Assembly (NCBI GenBank): GCA_021204545.1
Contig: JAJPZF010000175.1
Location: 1-8,054 of the forward strand
Direction: 5' to 3'
Source: Prevotellaceae bacterium
GTDB taxonomy: Bacteria; Bacteroidota; Bacteroidia; Bacteroidales; Bacteroidaceae
DNA: 8,054 bases
Position numbers and translations under genes: made by a program. Below the pieces are notes generated by a model. That model was not told the DNA's origin. It was given only the letters and a program-made list of their open reading frames with translations, and did no database searches. This document shows, in pieces, positions 6,214 through 8,054 of the stretch. Position 1 is the stretch's first letter, and each line of letters begins with the position of its first letter.

Positions 6214-8054
6214 CTAACGCAGAAGCACCTTCCTGCCTCCTATGATGTAGACGCCGTGGGTCTTAGGCTTCGGCACTGCCCGCCCGCTAAGGTCGTAGAC
6301 CGTGCCGTCTGCCTTGCCGCCGCCGTCGCCGCTTACCCCGACGACTGCGTCCGTCCCGCCCTCGCCCTCGAAGACGGTGTCCTCGTCGGCTACCGTCAGC
6401 AGTGCGCCGAGGCAAGCGAGCCTCTCTTCCTGCCCGTCGCTCGTCGAGGCGCTTGCGCTGGAGACGACGGCGTAGTCCTTAAGCGTCTCCCCTGTGAGAA
6501 GGCGAAGCTCAAGGCTGTCAGTCTCGGCTGGCAGGGTGTGGCTGCCGTCGGCGTAGATGAGCACTCGCCACTTGCCCTCGCCCACGAGGGCGGTGCGCGC
6601 CTCCATGTCCTGCATCGAGGCGGGAAGCTCCACGCCGTCAAGCTCTATGCCCGAGGGAAGACGAAGGTCGAACTGAAGGGCAGAGTAGCTGCCCTCGTCG
6701 ACGGTGAGGATGAGCGGCAAGAGCGCAAGGCTCTCAGGCTCGAGGCGGCGTGAGGGCAGCTGCCAGGTGATGTCGGCGGAGGGGAGGTGGCGGTTGCGGC
6801 TTGCGTCCGCAGCCTGCGCCATTATCGTGTCTCGGAGCAAGCCCACGTCTACGGTGCTTATCTCACCGTTGCTGTCAACGTCGGCGCGCCCGCTATAGAA
6901 CGTGTCGTTGTCGATGCCTTTGAGGTAGTTAAGCACGCACACGAGGTCTGCCACTCCAAGCAGCCCGTCGTCGTTCACGTCGCCCATGCGGTCCGTGGGG
7001 CTGCCGTCCTCATCCTCGTCGCTCTCCGTGATGTCGTAGACGTTGAGCCGCGAGAGGATGTAAGAGGCACGCTCCGCGAGCCACGTCTTGCTGTTCGAGG
7101 TCGTGGTGGAGTAGTTAGCCCCGTCGCGGTCACTTGTCTCGTTGCTCGTGTTGTGGCTGAGGGAGGAGGCGGCGAAGGCGTAGTATTCGTCGCAGTAGTC
7201 CTCGAGCTCACTGAGCCCGCCGCCGTTGACGAAGTTGTACATCAGGCGGTAGTACGCCTCGTCAACCTCCGTGGAGTTGTAGCGCAGTGCGTTGAAGAAC
7301 TGCCCTGCCACGCCCTTGCTGTCGCCCGAGGAGAGGATATGGGTGTAGAGGTCAACGTTCGAGTCGTTGACGAAGTAGGTGTAGTTGGTCTCGTAGCCGA
7401 AAGCCCAGTCGCAGTCCCACAGCGGGCCGAACACCCACGGGGTCTCGTCGTAGCCCTCGTCGTCAACTTCGTCCGTCACGTTCTCCGAGTAGAGGTAGAC
7501 GCTCTTGGGGTGCTTAAGCTCCCCGTTCCAGATGATCTCGCAGGCGAGCAGGTAACGGGCGAGGTATTCGGGGTCGGCGAGCTTGGTGTAGCTGTCAGTG
7601 CCTCCCTTCACGGCTGACATCATCTTGTTGTAGTCCTTGATGATGGTGCTTGCCGTGAGCGACACGCCCTCCTCCCCCACGTCGGGGGCGTGTATCTTGG
7701 AGGGCAGCCCGTAGGCGTTGGTGCTGTAGATAGTTTCGTCCGTGTAGTCGTCCATCTCAATGATGGCAGAATTTGTCTCGTCGTCGATGTCTATGGAGTT
7801 GTTGCTGAAGCCTATGCGCTCGGTCAGGTTGTAGCTTCCCCTGTAGCTCTGGTTGATGTACAGCTCAACGGGCACGATGTGGTTCGTGGCTGCGGTCTCC
7901 AGCAGGTTGCCCACCTTATGCCCGAGGGCGTTGGTAGTCATCGACCCAGTCTGCTTGTTCGAGAGCAGTATCCAGTGCTTGCCGCTCTTCATGCCCAGCG
8001 GCTTCTGCTTCTCGGAGAACTTGAAGTGGTAGGGGTTCTTCGACTTGTAGGAGT
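6214..8054 (-). CDS. CotH-family secreted protein with dockerin and C-terminal tail (5' end outside window)
   Basis: The frame remains open to the right edge: before the Met at 7992 it reads SYKSKNPYHFKFSEKQKPLG, the conserved 'KxPYxxKFxEKxxLxGM' stretch of CotH proteins, so that Met is internal and the true start lies beyond 8054. Numbering from it, the visible parts are: CotH core to about 316, with NGELKHPKSVYLY (156-168) and FGPLWDCDWAFGY (188-200; metal-binding type Asp193 and Asp195); an acidic linker (320-335); a type I dockerin (337-391); a beta-sandwich module (about 405-535); a Gly/Asp-rich linker; and the tail YDLSGR...GVYIIGGRKVLLR (566-592). It is presumably exported. About half the residues of the shared core match the left CotH protein, which lacks the dockerin and sandwich modules. 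As in that paralogue, the catalytic Asp position of CotH kinases seems to be Glu158. It converges on the helicase-peptidase operon and ends in a good terminator. Its substrate is unknown. Confidence 0.88.
   Translation of the reverse strand, partial: SYKSKNPYHFKFSEKQKPLGMKSGKHWILLSNKQTGSMTTNALGHKVGNLLETAATNHIVPVELYINQSYRGSYNLTERIGFSNNSIDIDDETNSAIIEMDDYTDETIYSTNAYGLPSKIHAPDVGEEGVSLTASTIIKDYNKMMSAVKGGTDSYTKLADPEYLARYLLACEIIWNGELKHPKSVYLYSENVTDEVDDEGYDETPWVFGPLWDCDWAFGYETNYTYFVNDSNVDLYTHILSSGDSKGVAGQFFNALRYNSTEVDEAYYRLMYNFVNGGGLSELEDYCDEYYAFAASSLSHNTSNETSDRDGANYSTTTSNSKTWLAERASYILSRLNVYDITESDEDEDGSPTDRMGDVNDDGLLGVADLVCVLNYLKGIDNDTFYSGRADVDSNGEISTVDVGLLRDTIMAQAADASRNRHLPSADITWQLPSRRLEPESLALLPLILTVDEGSYSALQFDLRLPSGIELDGVELPASMQDMEARTALVGEGKWRVLIYADGSHTLPAETDSLELRLLTGETLKDYAVVSSASASTSDGQEERLACLGALLTVADEDTVFEGEGGTDAVVGVSGDGGGKADGTVYDLSGRAVPKPKTHGVYIIGGRKVLLR
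6388..6780 (-). other. Beta-sandwich module after the dockerin, possibly cohesin-like
   Basis: Residues about 405-535 alternate hydrophobic strands and turns. The pattern L-I-L-T-V...Y-S-A-L-Q-F-D-L-R-L-P-S-G-I (428-449), then WRVLIYADGSH (475-485) and DSLELRLL (492-499), resembles the strand order of cohesin-fold domains (a 'self-limited' sandwich in which the chain leads with f-x-l-x-y/P-x-g-l). It commonly follows dockerin repeats in Prevotella exported proteins. Whether it binds a dockerin is not shown; the fold assignment is by pattern only. Confidence 0.4.
6820..6984 (-). other. Type I dockerin domain within the right CotH protein
   Basis: Residues 337-391 hold two EF-hand-like calcium loops. 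Loop 1 is D338-V-N340-D-D342-G343 with D349 at position 12; loop 2 is D371-V-D373-S-N375-G376 with D382 at position 12. Each is followed by a hydrophobic helix (LVCVLNYLKG and VGLLRDTIM). Both loops are complete, so calcium binding is expected. Dockerins bind cohesins in cellulosomes; in Bacteroidales they also occur in non-cellulosomal exported proteins, where the partner is generally unknown. Confidence 0.85.

Noticed and set aside
5976..6245. An 89-codon open frame over the palindromic spacer, with LLVSTS-type repeats
   Set aside because: The peptide repeats only mirror the 24-bp DNA repeats, and the rest translates the terminator hairpin. There is no promoter or family resemblance.
6031..6753. 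A 240-codon open frame on the plus strand from the convergent spacer into the CotH region
   Set aside because: It runs through the tandem repeats and terminator stem and then antisense to the CotH gene, whose domains are clear. It is a by-product of high GC content.
6787..7617. A 276-codon Val/Ala-rich open frame on the plus strand
   Set aside because: It is antisense to the dockerin and CotH core, which are supported by motif and paralogue conservation. Its composition is typical of the reverse strand of GC-rich genes.
7664..7694. CCCCC-ACGTC-GGGGG inverted repeat inside the right CotH gene
   Set aside because: The codons for Asp-Val-Gly-Glu-Glu-Gly explain it, and a 5-bp stem in GC-rich coding DNA is expected by chance.

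Overview
The window looks like a chromosomal segment of a high-GC member of the Bacteroidales, most likely Prevotellaceae. This rests on four things: an S46 dipeptidyl-peptidase, CotH-family secreted proteins that end in the short 'YDLSGR...GVYI.GGRKV.LR' tail common in Prevotella, a candidate promoter of the Bacteroidetes type (TTTG / TAnnTTTG), and starts preceded by A/T-rich stretches instead of Shine-Dalgarno boxes. Base composition is clearly GC-rich (roughly 60% by eye), so a GC-rich rumen or oral Prevotella relative fits better than an AT-rich Bacteroides. The genus assignment is inference.

Layout. Positions 1-842 (+) hold the C-terminal part of a CotH-like secreted protein whose start lies outside the window; it contains a run of ten G residues. 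Positions 843-986 are a spacer with a short direct/inverted repeat and a candidate promoter. Positions 987-5941 (+) hold three tightly packed genes that look like one operon: a DEAD-box RNA helicase of the DeaD type, a periplasmic S46 dipeptidyl-peptidase (DPP7-like by its S1 residue), and a PhnP-like metallo-beta-lactamase-fold hydrolase whose ATG overlaps the peptidase stop (ATGA). Positions 5942-6213 are a convergent spacer full of palindromes: a hairpin after the operon, three exact-phase 24-bp tandem repeats folded into a long inverted repeat, and a 14-bp perfect stem that ends in a U-run on the minus strand. Positions 6214-8054 (-) hold a second, longer CotH-like protein, whose N-terminus lies beyond the right edge. 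It carries a complete type I dockerin and a beta-sandwich (possibly cohesin-like) module that the left paralogue lacks.

How the parts relate. The two CotH paralogues share roughly half their residues and the same C-terminal tail. They sit in inverted orientation on either side of an operon with no obvious functional link to them. The operon pairs an RNA-remodelling helicase with peptide catabolism in the periplasm and a small phosphodiesterase-like hydrolase; a shared pathway is not evident, so co-transcription is the only relation I can support. The points most worth a second look are the ten-G tract as a possible phase-variation switch, the CotH-dockerin architecture, the palindromic intergenic array, and a possible programmed -1 frameshift site near the end of the helicase gene.
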